Below are positions 1 through 7,160 of a stretch of 7,164 nucleotides of DNA, in pieces. Made by a program: the position numbers and the translations under genes. Under the pieces are notes generated by a model. That model searched no databases. It was given only the letters and a program-made list of their open reading frames with translations, and had not been told where the DNA came from. The first letter of the stretch is position 1; each line of letters starts with the position of its first letter. The stretch is from Planctomycetota bacterium (GTDB lineage Bacteria; Planctomycetota; UBA8108): positions 5,941 to 13,104 of the forward strand of contig NZOA01000047.1 of the NCBI GenBank assembly GCA_002695115.1. Reading direction: 5' to 3'.

Positions 1-2925
1 GATGATTCCGACGAGGCGACGGAAAACAGCTTCACCCACACGGCCCAGCACGGCGGCGGTGATTCGGACTTCGGCATGCTGCTGATGGCTGAGGGCATCG
101 CGATCGTGGACAATGTCCAGCTGACTCGCTCCAACGGCGGCTCCAATATGGTCTCCAACGGCACCTTCAACAGCAATACCAGCGGCTGGAGGATCGAGGG
201 AACCCATATCAGCTCGGGCCGCACGACCGATCGCGACGAGGTGATCGACGGCAACGGCAGCCTGAAGCTGATCGCCTGGAACGGCGGCGGCGACTACAAG
301 GTCAACCGGATCGAGTGCAATACGAGCAGCCAGTCCAGCGGCACGACCTACAGGATTCGCTTCGATGCGAAGTGGAAGATCGGCAGCGCCACCCTGCTCT
401 GCATCGGTGATTACAATGTCGGCAACGCCTCGAGCCCGGGCATCGCCGGCAGTCACTTTCTCGAGGTTCCAAGGACCCTGGGTTCTCCGGGCGGGATCAA
501 CTCGGTCACCCGGCGCCAGGTCGACCTCCGGGGCTCTTCGAATATGGGACCCGCCATCGACAAGGTCTCGCAGGACCCGGCCGTTCCCGGCAGCGGTCGG
601 CCGGTCACCGTGACAGCCCGCGTCAGGGATCCCGATGGCGTCAGCGAGGTCGAGATCCGCTACCGCACGAATACGGTCTCGGGCTCTTTTTCCCGCGTGG
701 CCATGCGGGAGGGGGACAAGCCAGGCGAGTATTCCGGCACCATCCCGGCGCAAGCCAACGGCACCCGGGTGATCTACTTCATCGAGGCGGAGGATTCCGC
801 CGGCCGGGCCGAGCGCTATCCGAGGGATATACTCGGGCGCTCCCATCCCCCGGTGGTGAGTCCCGCCAGCGCCTCGGCCACCGAAGAGCTCTACAACATC
901 TATCGCCACGACACCCGCAATCCGTCGACCAACCATCACAACTATCGATTCGTGATGCACGAGGAGCATGAGAACGAGCTGCGCAGCCGGCGCGTGCTGT
1001 CGAACAAGATGCTCGAGGGCTCGTTCATCTTCGGTGGTGATGACATCTACTATGGTTCCCGTATTCGTTTCGCGGGCAGCCCCTGGGGGAGGCCCGGCGG
1101 CAGCGGCTTCGACAAGAGCTTTTCCGTCAAGATACCCAAGGACGAACCCCTGCACGGCCGCAAGACGGCCTTCAATCTCGAGGACCACTCCACCGATGGC
1201 AAGGAGCGCCTGGCGCATTACCTGATGCGCCGCAACGCCGGCTCCACCCGCCTGCCGTATTTCGACTTCCAGTCGCTGGTTCGCTTCCAGCTCAACGACG
1301 TTCGCACCGGCACCTACGAAGCGCTCGACAAGCCCAACCGCCAGTACATGAATTTCTGGTTTCCCGAGAGCGATGGCCCCTCGGGCGCTCACTACGAGAT
1401 GGATGACCGCTTCAGCTTCAACGACAGCGGCGCCCGCACCGGCAATGCCGAGGGCCGGGTGCTCTTCCCTCCCTACGGCGGCACAGGGGGCGGCAACAAC
1501 AAGGAGAACTATCGCTGGTATTTCGCCCTCAGGAACCGGAAGACGGAGGATGACTTCGCCCCGCTCATCGCTTTCTGCCGCCTGATGGATCCCCGCGTAA
1601 CCTCGAACTCGGCCTTCGATAACGCCGTGTTTTCGACCCTGGACGTGGAGGAGTTCCTGCGTGTCCTGGCGATCGAGACGAATATCGATCATTGGGATAC
1701 CTGGGGCGGGCGTCGTGGAAAGAACTGCTATTTCTACAGGGTGCCTTCCGATGGCCTCTGGCGCCTGGTCCCCTGGGACCTGGAGCTGACCTTCGGCAAC
1801 GCCGGGGGAGGGGAGTTTTCCACGATTCCTTCGACCCCGACGGGCACCATTCCCAACCATTTCAGCGAAGTCACCCGCATGCTGAACCGCCCTCGTCTGA
1901 AGAGAATGTACTACGGCATTCTCAAGGGGATGATCGACAACTTCTTCTACACCGGCGGCAACTCGCCGTTGAGCGCCTATATCTCGCAGATCTCAGGCGC
2001 GGGTGTCGGCAGCACCGGCAGCGTCTCGAATTTCGTCAACAGCCGCAACGGCTACCTTCGCAGCCGGGTCAACGCCGCCTGCTATCCCGCTGTGCGTCTG
2101 CGGATCACCACCAACAGCGGCAGGGACATCACCCATGAGGGCGCCCAGCCTTTCATCGATCTCGATGGAGAGTCGCCGGCTGATGTCTTCACGCTCACGG
2201 TGTCGCGTAACGGGGACTTCATCGAAGATGTCGATTTCCGGTTCTCGAACAGCGATCTCCGCGACTGGAGCATCGACGATATCCCGCTGGTGGCGGGGGC
2301 CAACGAGATCGAGATCCTGGGCTTCAGCGACAGTGGAGAGGTGGTAGATAGCGACACGATCACGGTGACCAGCACCGCCGGGTGGGAGCGTCCCATCATC
2401 TCCGGAGCGGAGCCCAACCCCATCGGCCTCGGGGAGGTCCTGGCCGTCACGGGCAGCGATTTTCATGAGGACCTCGTCGTGGTCTTCCGGATCGATAACG
2501 ACGAGCTGGAGGTTCCTGTGAACTTCAACCGGAACAATCCCGACAGGTTTACGGTGGTTATTCCGGATGAGCTCGCTCCTGGTCTCGCAACGGTCGAGGC
2601 GCGCAATATCGATGGGCAGGTCTCCAACCAGTGGTCGGTGGCGATCCTGCCTCCGGCTCCCCAGTTCATCCGGGGTGACTCGAACCTCGATGGGGTCGTC
2701 AATATCAGCGATGGGGTCAGAATCGTTCGGCATCTCTTTGCGGGAGTGCCGATCGGCTGCCAGGATGCCCTCGATGCGAATGACGATGGGCGCCTCAACG
2801 TGACCGATGCCATCAGGGTCCTCGACTTCCTCTACCGTGGCGGGCGCGCTCCCTCAGCTCCCTATCCGGCACAGGGCAGAGATGCTTCGGATAACGACGA
2901 GCTTGGCTGCGAAGGCGGTTTGTAG
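1..2925 (+). CDS. CotH kinase family surface protein with TIG and dockerin-like domains (5' end missing)
   Basis: The frame is open from base 1, so the true start lies upstream and the ATG at 76 is internal. Residues here count from base 1 (974 present). Residues 1-43 look like the end of one beta-sandwich module, ending in a VDNVQL strand. Residues 49-180 look like a carbohydrate-binding-type module, and 181-280 an Ig/Fn3-like domain with a DPDGV motif. The CotH kinase-like domain spans about 294-695. It shows K372 in a KSFSV strand, D395 to R403 (EDHSTDGKER), N561/D563 before a KNCYFYR strand, and the hallmark PWDLELTFG at 591-599. An Ig-like region (698-795), an IPT/TIG domain (798-883) and a dockerin-like pair (889-946) follow. 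CotH proteins are atypical protein kinases, best known for phosphorylating a Bacillus spore coat protein; the substrate here is unknown. Export is inferred from the domains, since any signal peptide would be off the window. The CotH call is firm, the N-terminal module calls less so. Confidence 0.88.
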   Translation, partial: DDSDEATENSFTHTAQHGGGDSDFGMLLMAEGIAIVDNVQLTRSNGGSNMVSNGTFNSNTSGWRIEGTHISSGRTTDRDEVIDGNGSLKLIAWNGGGDYKVNRIECNTSSQSSGTTYRIRFDAKWKIGSATLLCIGDYNVGNASSPGIAGSHFLEVPRTLGSPGGINSVTRRQVDLRGSSNMGPAIDKVSQDPAVPGSGRPVTVTARVRDPDGVSEVEIRYRTNTVSGSFSRVAMREGDKPGEYSGTIPAQANGTRVIYFIEAEDSAGRAERYPRDILGRSHPPVVSPASASATEELYNIYRHDTRNPSTNHHNYRFVMHEEHENELRSRRVLSNKMLEGSFIFGGDDIYYGSRIRFAGSPWGRPGGSGFDKSFSVKIPKDEPLHGRKTAFNLEDHSTDGKERLAHYLMRRNAGSTRLPYFDFQSLVRFQLNDVRTGTYEALDKPNRQYMNFWFPESDGPSGAHYEMDDRFSFNDSGARTGNAEGRVLFPPYGGTGGGNNKENYRWYFALRNRKTEDDFAPLIAFCRLMDPRVTSNSAFDNAVFSTLDVEEFLRVLAIETNIDHWDTWGGRRGKNCYFYRVPSDGLWRLVPWDLELTFGNAGGGEFSTIPSTPTGTIPNHFSEVTRMLNRPRLKRMYYGILKGMIDNFFYTGGNSPLSAYISQISGAGVGSTGSVSNFVNSRNGYLRSRVNAACYPAVRLRITTNSGRDITHEGAQPFIDLDGESPADVFTLTVSRNGDFIEDVDFRFSNSDLRDWSIDDIPLVAGANEIEILGFSDSGEVVDSDTITVTSTAGWERPIISGAEPNPIGLGEVLAVTGSDFHEDLVVVFRIDNDELEVPVNFNRNNPDRFTVVIPDELAPGLATVEARNIDGQVSNQWSVAILPPAPQFIRGDSNLDGVVNISDGVRIVRHLFAGVPIGCQDALDANDDGRLNVTDAIRVLDFLYRGGRAPSAPYPAQGRDASDNDELGCEGGL
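2665..2838 (+). other. Dockerin type I-like domain (two calcium loops) at the C-terminus of the CotH protein
   Basis: Two EF-hand-like loops lie in tandem. The first is D893-x-N895-x-D897-G898 with ISD ending at D904. The second is D925-x-N927-x-D929-G930 with VTD ending at D936. Each is followed by a helix (VRIVRHLF and IRVLDFLY). C920 lies between the loops and C970 in the short tail just before the stop, so a disulfide is possible. In clostridial cellulosomes dockerins bind cohesins. In planctomycete-like proteins similar pairs occur on many secreted proteins with no known scaffold, so cohesin binding is not implied here. Confidence 0.8.
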
Positions 2926-2989
2926 GTTTTCGCCTCCACCACCCGTCCAGCGCTCTCAACTTCCGAATATCTTCCCAGGCCTCGAATAC

Positions 2990-3018
2990 TTGATGCGGCC
3001 GGAGCGGATAGAGAGAAT
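2990..3018 (+). promoter_or_regulatory. Weak candidate sigma70-type promoter for the FHA gene
   Basis: TTGATG at 2990-2995 and GAGAAT at 3013-3018 are separated by 17 bases, and each matches the consensus at four of six positions. It lies in the 207-base gap after the CotH gene, about 115 bases before the GTG start of the FHA gene. The rest of the gap (2926-3132) holds no credible small gene, and I see no T-tract terminator for the upstream gene. Matches of this quality can arise by chance. Confidence 0.22.
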
Positions 3019-3073
3019 AGGGAAACCGGTACGCTCCTGATGGACGCTGTGCCGCCAGAGAGAAGTAGTGAGT

Positions 3074-3093
3074 CTGCGGGAGAGCTCCCGCGG
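3074..3093 (+). other. Short GC-rich hairpin in the leader of the FHA gene
   Basis: The arms GCGGGA (3076-3081) and TCCCGC (3086-3091) pair perfectly around a GAGC loop. A G-T wobble and one further C-G pair extend the stem to 3074 and 3093. No T tract follows, so it does not look like an intrinsic terminator. It ends 23 bases before the Shine-Dalgarno sequence of the FHA gene and could be a leader structure or chance in GC-rich DNA. Confidence 0.35.
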
Positions 3094-3132
3094 CGAAGTT
3101 GAAGAGAAGAGAACCCAGGGGAGCAGCCTTCG

Positions 3133-5331
3133 GTGAAGAGTGAAAGCCCCGTGCAAGGACCCGCGCTGGTCCATCGCAGGGGAACCTTACGAGGCCAGCT
3201 CGTCGCTTTTGAGGGAAAGCGGCTGAGCATCGGGCGCGACCAGGGCGGCGATGTCGTGGTGAACAGCCCCGTCGTGTCCAGCCGGCACGCCCTCATCGTC
3301 TTCGACGAGGAGGGCGGCAGGGGCTGGCTGCTGAGAGACCTGGACTCGAAGAACGGAACCTATCTCAACGGCAAGAAGGTGCGTGAGCACAAGCTCGAGG
3401 ATGGCGACGTGATCCGTATTTGCGGCAACGGCGCGGAGTTCGTTTTCGCGGCCACCGGCTCGATCGAATACATGGATGATTCCACCGTCTGTTTCGATCC
3501 GGTCGAATTCGCCGAGCCGGCGCAGCCGGCCGAGGATGTTTGCAGGCTTCTGGGCCGCGAGCTCGAGCGCTCATCGAGAAAATCGCGCCGGGCGATCCTT
3601 CTCAGCGCCGCCGCGGTGTGTGTCGCGCTGCTCCTGGGAGGCTGGTATCTCGCTGCCGGCCCGGTTCGAATGGCTGGCTCCCTGGCCGGCCGGCCCGCTC
3701 TCGAGCTGGAGCTCGGCCCGATCTACTCCAGCCTGTTCCACTCCTACCGGGAGAACGGCATCGGGCAGGTCAGGGTCAGGAATACGACCTCGAAGGCCCT
3801 CAGCGCGGCCTCCCTGGATTTTACCCTCGAGGGCGAAGGGGAGGGTCTTCTCGTGGAGGGGCTGAGGTTCGAGCTTCCACGGCTGGCGCCGGGAGAGACC
3901 TGGGTGAAGAGGCTCAACCCGCTGCTGTCGCGGAGGATCGTGACGGAGAGATCCCTGGAGGTGACCGCCGCTGCTCGCCTGGTGGTCCGAGAGGAGCTCC
4001 TGGCCACAGCGAACCGGGCCATCACGATCTATGACTATCACGTCTTCAATTGGAAGGATCCGCGCAAGGTGGCCGTATTCGTCGATTCGAACGATGCCGC
4101 GGTGAAGGCCTTCGTCGATTCGGCCTGGGAGCATCGCCCGGAGGTCTCGAGGCACGAGTTTCCCCCGAGCAGCATGGTCACCGCGGTTACCCTTCTCAGC
4201 GCCCTGAATGGGCATAAGATCGGCTACAAGCCCGATGCGCGCACGCCGGTTTCGGTTTCCAACGGGGCGGATACCAGTGACCGCGTCAATTTTCCCGGCG
4301 AGACCCTGCTGCGGCGCTCCGGGGACTGCGACGACATCGTCGTGCTCTGCTGTTCCCTGCTCGAGGCGGCGGACATCCCGACCGCGGTCGTTGTAGATCA
4401 GAAGCACGTCATCATGATGTTTGACAGCGGTCTATGTTCGATACCCGTCGGTCACGGGAACGCTCCGGGAGAGCCCGGCAGCCTCTTCTCCGAAGAATCC
4501 TGGGTGGCATATGACGGCAGGCTCTGGATCCCGGTGGAGGCGACCGAGCTCGTCCGCTCGGCCGGCGGGTTCGCCGCGGCCTGGGCCGCCGCCTGGCATT
4601 ACAAGAAACGGATCGAGTCGGGAGAGGTCCAGGTAGTGAAAATTCGCGATGGCTGGAAGAGCTACAAGCCCCTGCACCCGCCCCCGACGGCTGATGTGCT
4701 GGCGAGGATCAGGGATGGAGCTCTCTGGCGGCAGGAGGGCCTCGCCGCTGAGGCGGCCGCCTCTGTCCGGAAGGTGAAGGAATACGCCAGCAAAAATCTC
4801 GAGGTCGCGATAGAGGAGCTGAAGAAGAGCTGCGATGGTCTGGACCTTGCCCAGAGAAGCTCCCTGCTCTATACCCAGGCGGGTTTCTACAGGGAGGCGG
4901 TCGAGCTTCTGCGAGAGGCCATCTTTGGTGGCCGGGCTCCCTCGACTCCCGCGGAGGTTCGTTCCTGGAAGGGCGAGGTGACCTTTGACCTCGCGATCCT
5001 GCTTACGGATCTCGCCCAGGCAGTTACGCTGTCCTCCTCCACCTCCGCCGAGCTGGAGTACGCGGTGGAGTACTACAGGCTGGCACTTGGCGGATTGCCG
5101 GATGCGCTGCCTGAAAAATCCGAATGCATGTTGTGCCTCGGGCTGGTCTACAAGATGCGGGGCGACCTGCGGGCCTACAGGAAATGGACCGGCCAGGCGA
5201 TCGAGCGCCAGCCCCGACTGCGCAAGAAGCTTGACCGTATCGAGCAGGGTGACGGCCGGGTTGCCGCCAGCTCCCCCGGCAGGATCCTCCTGGACTACCT
5301 GCGCTCACGGATGGGCGCGGTCCGCCTCTGA
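3133..5331 (+). CDS. FHA domain / transmembrane / transglutaminase-like / TPR-like protein
   Basis: The GTG start at 3133 is supported by AGGGGAG at 3117-3123, nine bases upstream, and by the FHA fold beginning soon after it. Residues 12-106 form an FHA domain, a phosphothreonine-peptide reader, with its key elements intact: G34-R35, S49-S50-R51-H52 and N74-G75-T76. A basic stretch (R149-R153) precedes one transmembrane helix at about 154-175, which puts the FHA domain in the cytoplasm and the rest outside. Residues 188-296 are predicted beta-rich and Ig-like. Residues 300-475 are transglutaminase-like, with C399 in GDCDD and H425 in HVIMMFD; E469 in WIPVEAT sits where the usual acidic third residue is expected. 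Residues 577-700 look like degenerate TPR helices. The enzyme could be a protease, a crosslinker or an inactive binding fold; no substrate can be inferred. It may carry a cytoplasmic phospho-signal to an outside activity. FHA is firm and the transglutaminase-like fold quite likely. Confidence 0.87.
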   Translation: MKSESPVQGPALVHRRGTLRGQLVAFEGKRLSIGRDQGGDVVVNSPVVSSRHALIVFDEEGGRGWLLRDLDSKNGTYLNGKKVREHKLEDGDVIRICGNGAEFVFAATGSIEYMDDSTVCFDPVEFAEPAQPAEDVCRLLGRELERSSRKSRRAILLSAAAVCVALLLGGWYLAAGPVRMAGSLAGRPALELELGPIYSSLFHSYRENGIGQVRVRNTTSKALSAASLDFTLEGEGEGLLVEGLRFELPRLAPGETWVKRLNPLLSRRIVTERSLEVTAAARLVVREELLATANRAITIYDYHVFNWKDPRKVAVFVDSNDAAVKAFVDSAWEHRPEVSRHEFPPSSMVTAVTLLSALNGHKIGYKPDARTPVSVSNGADTSDRVNFPGETLLRRSGDCDDIVVLCCSLLEAADIPTAVVVDQKHVIMMFDSGLCSIPVGHGNAPGEPGSLFSEESWVAYDGRLWIPVEATELVRSAGGFAAAWAAAWHYKKRIESGEVQVVKIRDGWKSYKPLHPPPTADVLARIRDGALWRQEGLAAEAAASVRKVKEYASKNLEVAIEELKKSCDGLDLAQRSSLLYTQAGFYREAVELLREAIFGGRAPSTPAEVRSWKGEVTFDLAILLTDLAQAVTLSSSTSAELEYAVEYYRLALGGLPDALPEKSECMLCLGLVYKMRGDLRAYRKWTGQAIERQPRLRKKLDRIEQGDGRVAASSPGRILLDYLRSRMGAVRL

Positions 5332-5366
5332 CGCCGGGTGGCTTCGTCCGGGGCGCAGGCGGCCTC

Positions 5367-6620
5367 TCAGGTCGGGATCCCGGGACAGGGGAAGCCGGAG
5401 CAGAACTCGCTGACCTGCTGGCGGATGGCCTCGAGCCTGGCGGGATCCTCGTGGGCCTGGAAAGACTGCTCGATCCATTCGGCGACCTGCCTCATGTGCT
5501 CCTCGTTCATGCCGCGGGAGGTTACCGAGGCGGAGCCCAGGCGGATTCCGCTCGGATCGAAGGGCTTACGCGGATCGAAGGGGATCGCGTTGCTGTTGGC
5601 CTCGAGACCGGCGAGGTGCATGGCCGAGGAGCCCTGCTTGCCGCTGAGTCCCTTGGCCGTGGCATCAAAGAGGATCAGGTGATTGTCGGTTCCCCCGGTC
5701 ACCAGGCTGAAACCTTTCTCGAGCAGGGCATCGGCCAGGGCCCGGGCGTTCGCGACGATTCGCCGGGCGTAGTCCTTGAAATCCTCTGTAGAGGCTTCCT
5801 TCAGGGCTACGGCGATGGCCGCGGTCGTATGGTTGTGCGGTCCGCCCTGGAGTCCGGGGAAGATGGCCCGGTCGAGGTCACGCGCGAATTCTTCCTTGCT
5901 GAGGATCATGCCGCCGCGCGGGCCGCGCAGTGTCTTGTGCGTGGTCGTGGTGACGATGGATGCGTGGGGGAACGGATGCGGATGGACTCCTCCCACCACG
6001 AGCCCGGCGAAGTGGGCGATGTCCGCCACCAGCACCGCGTCTACCTCGGCGGCTATCGAGGCGAAGGCCTCGAAATCCCAGGTCCTGGGATAGGCGGAGG
6101 CTCCTGTCCAGATCAGACGCGGGCGGTGTTCGAGAGCCATCTCGCGCACCTGGTCAAGATCGATGAGATGGGTTTCGGGATGCAGCTCGTACTGTACGGA
6201 CTTGTACTGGATTCCCGAGAAGTTGACCTTCCAGCCATGGGTCAGGTGGCCGCCGAAGGGCAGGCTCATGCCCATGATGCTGTCCCCGGGCTTGCACAGC
6301 GCCAGGTAGACGGCCTGGTTTGCGGGCGAGCCTGAGTAGGGCTGGACATTGGCGTGTTCGGCGCCGAAGAGCGTTTTGGCTCTCTCGATGGCGAGGCTCT
6401 CGACCTGGTCGACGTAGTCCTGGCCTTCGTAGTAGCGCTTGCCGGCGTAGCCCTCGGAGTATTTATTGGTCAGGACGGTTCCGGTGGCCTGCATGACCGC
6501 GGAGGAGGCGTAGTTTTCGGACGCGATCAGCCGGATGGAATGCAGCTGGCGTTGCTCTTCCTTCCGGATGAGCGCCTCGATATCCGGATCCGTCGTTTCT
6601 AGGGCTGAAAGATCTGACAT
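5367..6620 (-). CDS. glyA: Serine hydroxymethyltransferase
   Basis: This PLP enzyme interconverts serine and glycine with tetrahydrofolate, feeding methylene-THF to one-carbon metabolism in the cytoplasm. Its 417 residues match the usual bacterial length. The PLP lysine is K229 in TTTTHKT, followed by the GPRGG loop; D200 and H203 lie in DIAHFAG. The substrate-site segment NKYSEGYAGKRYY holds Y54, E56 and Y64. HLTHG is at 125-129, and R360 in SGIRLG is the expected carboxylate-binding arginine. The ATG at 6620 has AGGAG at 6629-6625, four bases upstream, and the protein begins in register with the family. The usual GTPAxTTRG segment after R360 reads GSASVTSRG here, a modest departure that does not touch the catalytic lysine. 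The gene converges on the FHA gene (35-base gap) and is divergent from the small membrane protein gene. The identification is secure. Confidence 0.97.
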   Translation of the reverse strand: MSDLSALETTDPDIEALIRKEEQRQLHSIRLIASENYASSAVMQATGTVLTNKYSEGYAGKRYYEGQDYVDQVESLAIERAKTLFGAEHANVQPYSGSPANQAVYLALCKPGDSIMGMSLPFGGHLTHGWKVNFSGIQYKSVQYELHPETHLIDLDQVREMALEHRPRLIWTGASAYPRTWDFEAFASIAAEVDAVLVADIAHFAGLVVGGVHPHPFPHASIVTTTTHKTLRGPRGGMILSKEEFARDLDRAIFPGLQGGPHNHTTAAIAVALKEASTEDFKDYARRIVANARALADALLEKGFSLVTGGTDNHLILFDATAKGLSGKQGSSAMHLAGLEANSNAIPFDPRKPFDPSGIRLGSASVTSRGMNEEHMRQVAEWIEQSFQAHEDPARLEAIRQQVSEFCSGFPCPGIPT

Positions 6621-6673
6621 GATTCTCCTGAGCCTGTATGGGAACTCGCGGAATGCGCGGGATTTGTGCGGAC

Positions 6674-6702
6674 ACTTTAGCTTACGGGGCGACTTCCGTC
6701 GA
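6674..6702 (-). promoter_or_regulatory. Candidate glyA promoter
   Basis: Read on the minus strand, TCGACG (6702-6697) and TAAAGT (6679-6674) are separated by 17 bases, and each matches sigma70 consensus at four of six positions. This would start transcription about 50 bases before the glyA ATG. I see no clear riboswitch fold in the short leader. The evidence is weak and consensus-based only. Confidence 0.28.
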
Positions 6703-6727
6703 GTAGGAGCGTGGAGTGCTTTTCACC

Positions 6728-6755
6728 TTGGCGGTACAATACCTTCCACGATAAT
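6728..6755 (+). promoter_or_regulatory. Candidate promoter for the small membrane protein gene
   Basis: TTGGCG at 6728-6733 and GATAAT at 6750-6755 are 16 bases apart; the -10 matches consensus at five of six positions. An alternative -10, TACAAT at 6735-6740, also matches five of six but lacks a good -35. The GATAAT box lies inside the inverted repeat at 6742-6766, so a protein bound there would block it. With this promoter the leader would be about 20 bases long. Confidence 0.35.
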
Positions 6756-6766
6756 TCCGTGGAAGG
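6742..6766. promoter_or_regulatory. Perfect 9-bp inverted repeat, possible operator or leader hairpin
   Basis: CCTTCCACG at 6742-6750 is the exact reverse complement of CGTGGAAGG at 6758-6766, with a 7-base AT-rich centre. It ends 14 bases before the ATG at 6781 and contains the candidate -10 GATAAT. The right arm also supplies a purine-rich GGAAGGGA (6761-6768) that could act as a distant ribosome binding site. No T tract follows on either strand, which argues against an intrinsic terminator. A dimeric regulator site or an RNA hairpin masking translation are both possible; the regulator is unknown. Confidence 0.5.
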
Positions 6767-6780
6767 GACAGTGAGAACCT

Positions 6781-7149
6781 ATGATCGATCTGGACGGGCC
6801 ATCGTCGGAGGAACATCCGCGCCCTTCCCATATTCCCGATATCGAGTACGAGGATGAGCCTCCGGGTTCTTACCTCGGTGAGTTTCGTATCGGCTGGTGG
6901 AAGATAGCCTGGTCCGCCATCAATGTCGTGCTGGCCGCGGCGATCGGAGCCGGAGGCGAGACGGGGGGGGCGCTGGAGGGAGCGACCCCGCTCTCGGTCG
7001 TCTGGGCCCTGCTCCCGGCCTCCTGCATCCTCTCGCTCTGCGTTACCCTCTGGCTGTCGATCGTCAGCCGCCTGGAGGGAGGCAAGCTTCCCGTGGCGGC
7101 CTGCTTCGTGCTGGATGCCGTTTCCCTGGTCCTGCGTTTTTGTCTTTGA
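6781..7149 (+). CDS. Small predicted membrane protein of unknown function
   Basis: I do not recognise this 122-residue protein. The first 35 residues are acidic and proline-rich (for example EYEDEPPGSY at 22-31) and probably soluble. Hydrophobic segments follow at about 39-57, 70-96 and 103-120, suggesting two or three membrane helices; cysteines C82, C87, C108 and C121 lie in or beside them. The ATG at 6781 is favoured because an in-frame stop at 6772-6774 excludes earlier starts. The ribosome binding site is weak: GTGAG at 6771-6775, or GGAAGGGA at 6761-6768, which is rather far. Third codon positions are GC-rich throughout, as in the neighbouring genes, which supports real coding. A run of eight G at 6963-6970 lies within it. 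The likely next gene begins 11 bases after the stop, so this is probably the first gene of an operon running off the window. Confidence 0.72.
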   Translation: MIDLDGPSSEEHPRPSHIPDIEYEDEPPGSYLGEFRIGWWKIAWSAINVVLAAAIGAGGETGGALEGATPLSVVWALLPASCILSLCVTLWLSIVSRLEGGKLPVAACFVLDAVSLVLRFCL

Positions 7150-7160
7150 GGAGAGGTCTC

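Noticed and set aside
1692..2138. A 148-codon alternative frame inside the CotH gene
   Set aside because: It overlaps the PWDLE-containing CotH domain in another frame, and the family match belongs to the long frame.
1993..2733. A 246-codon minus-strand open frame opposite the CotH gene
   Set aside because: It lies wholly inside the TIG/dockerin region of a well-supported gene. It is rich in Asp, Arg and Val, as reverse-strand shadows often are, with no domain visible.
3001..3037. Inverted repeat GGAGCG / CGCTCC in the gap before the FHA gene
   Set aside because: The arms are only six bases with a 25-base loop and no T tract, which is within chance expectation for GC-rich sequence.
2862..3296. 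A minus-strand open frame of 144 codons spanning the gap between the CotH and FHA genes
   Set aside because: It overlaps the ends of both real genes and is low-complexity, rich in Ser, Leu and Pro, without motifs. It gives no support for a gene in the gap.
5451..6335. A 294-codon plus-strand open frame opposite glyA
   Set aside because: It is antisense to a secure SHMT gene. Long open frames on the opposite strand are expected in GC-rich coding DNA, and its translation shows no recognisable domain.
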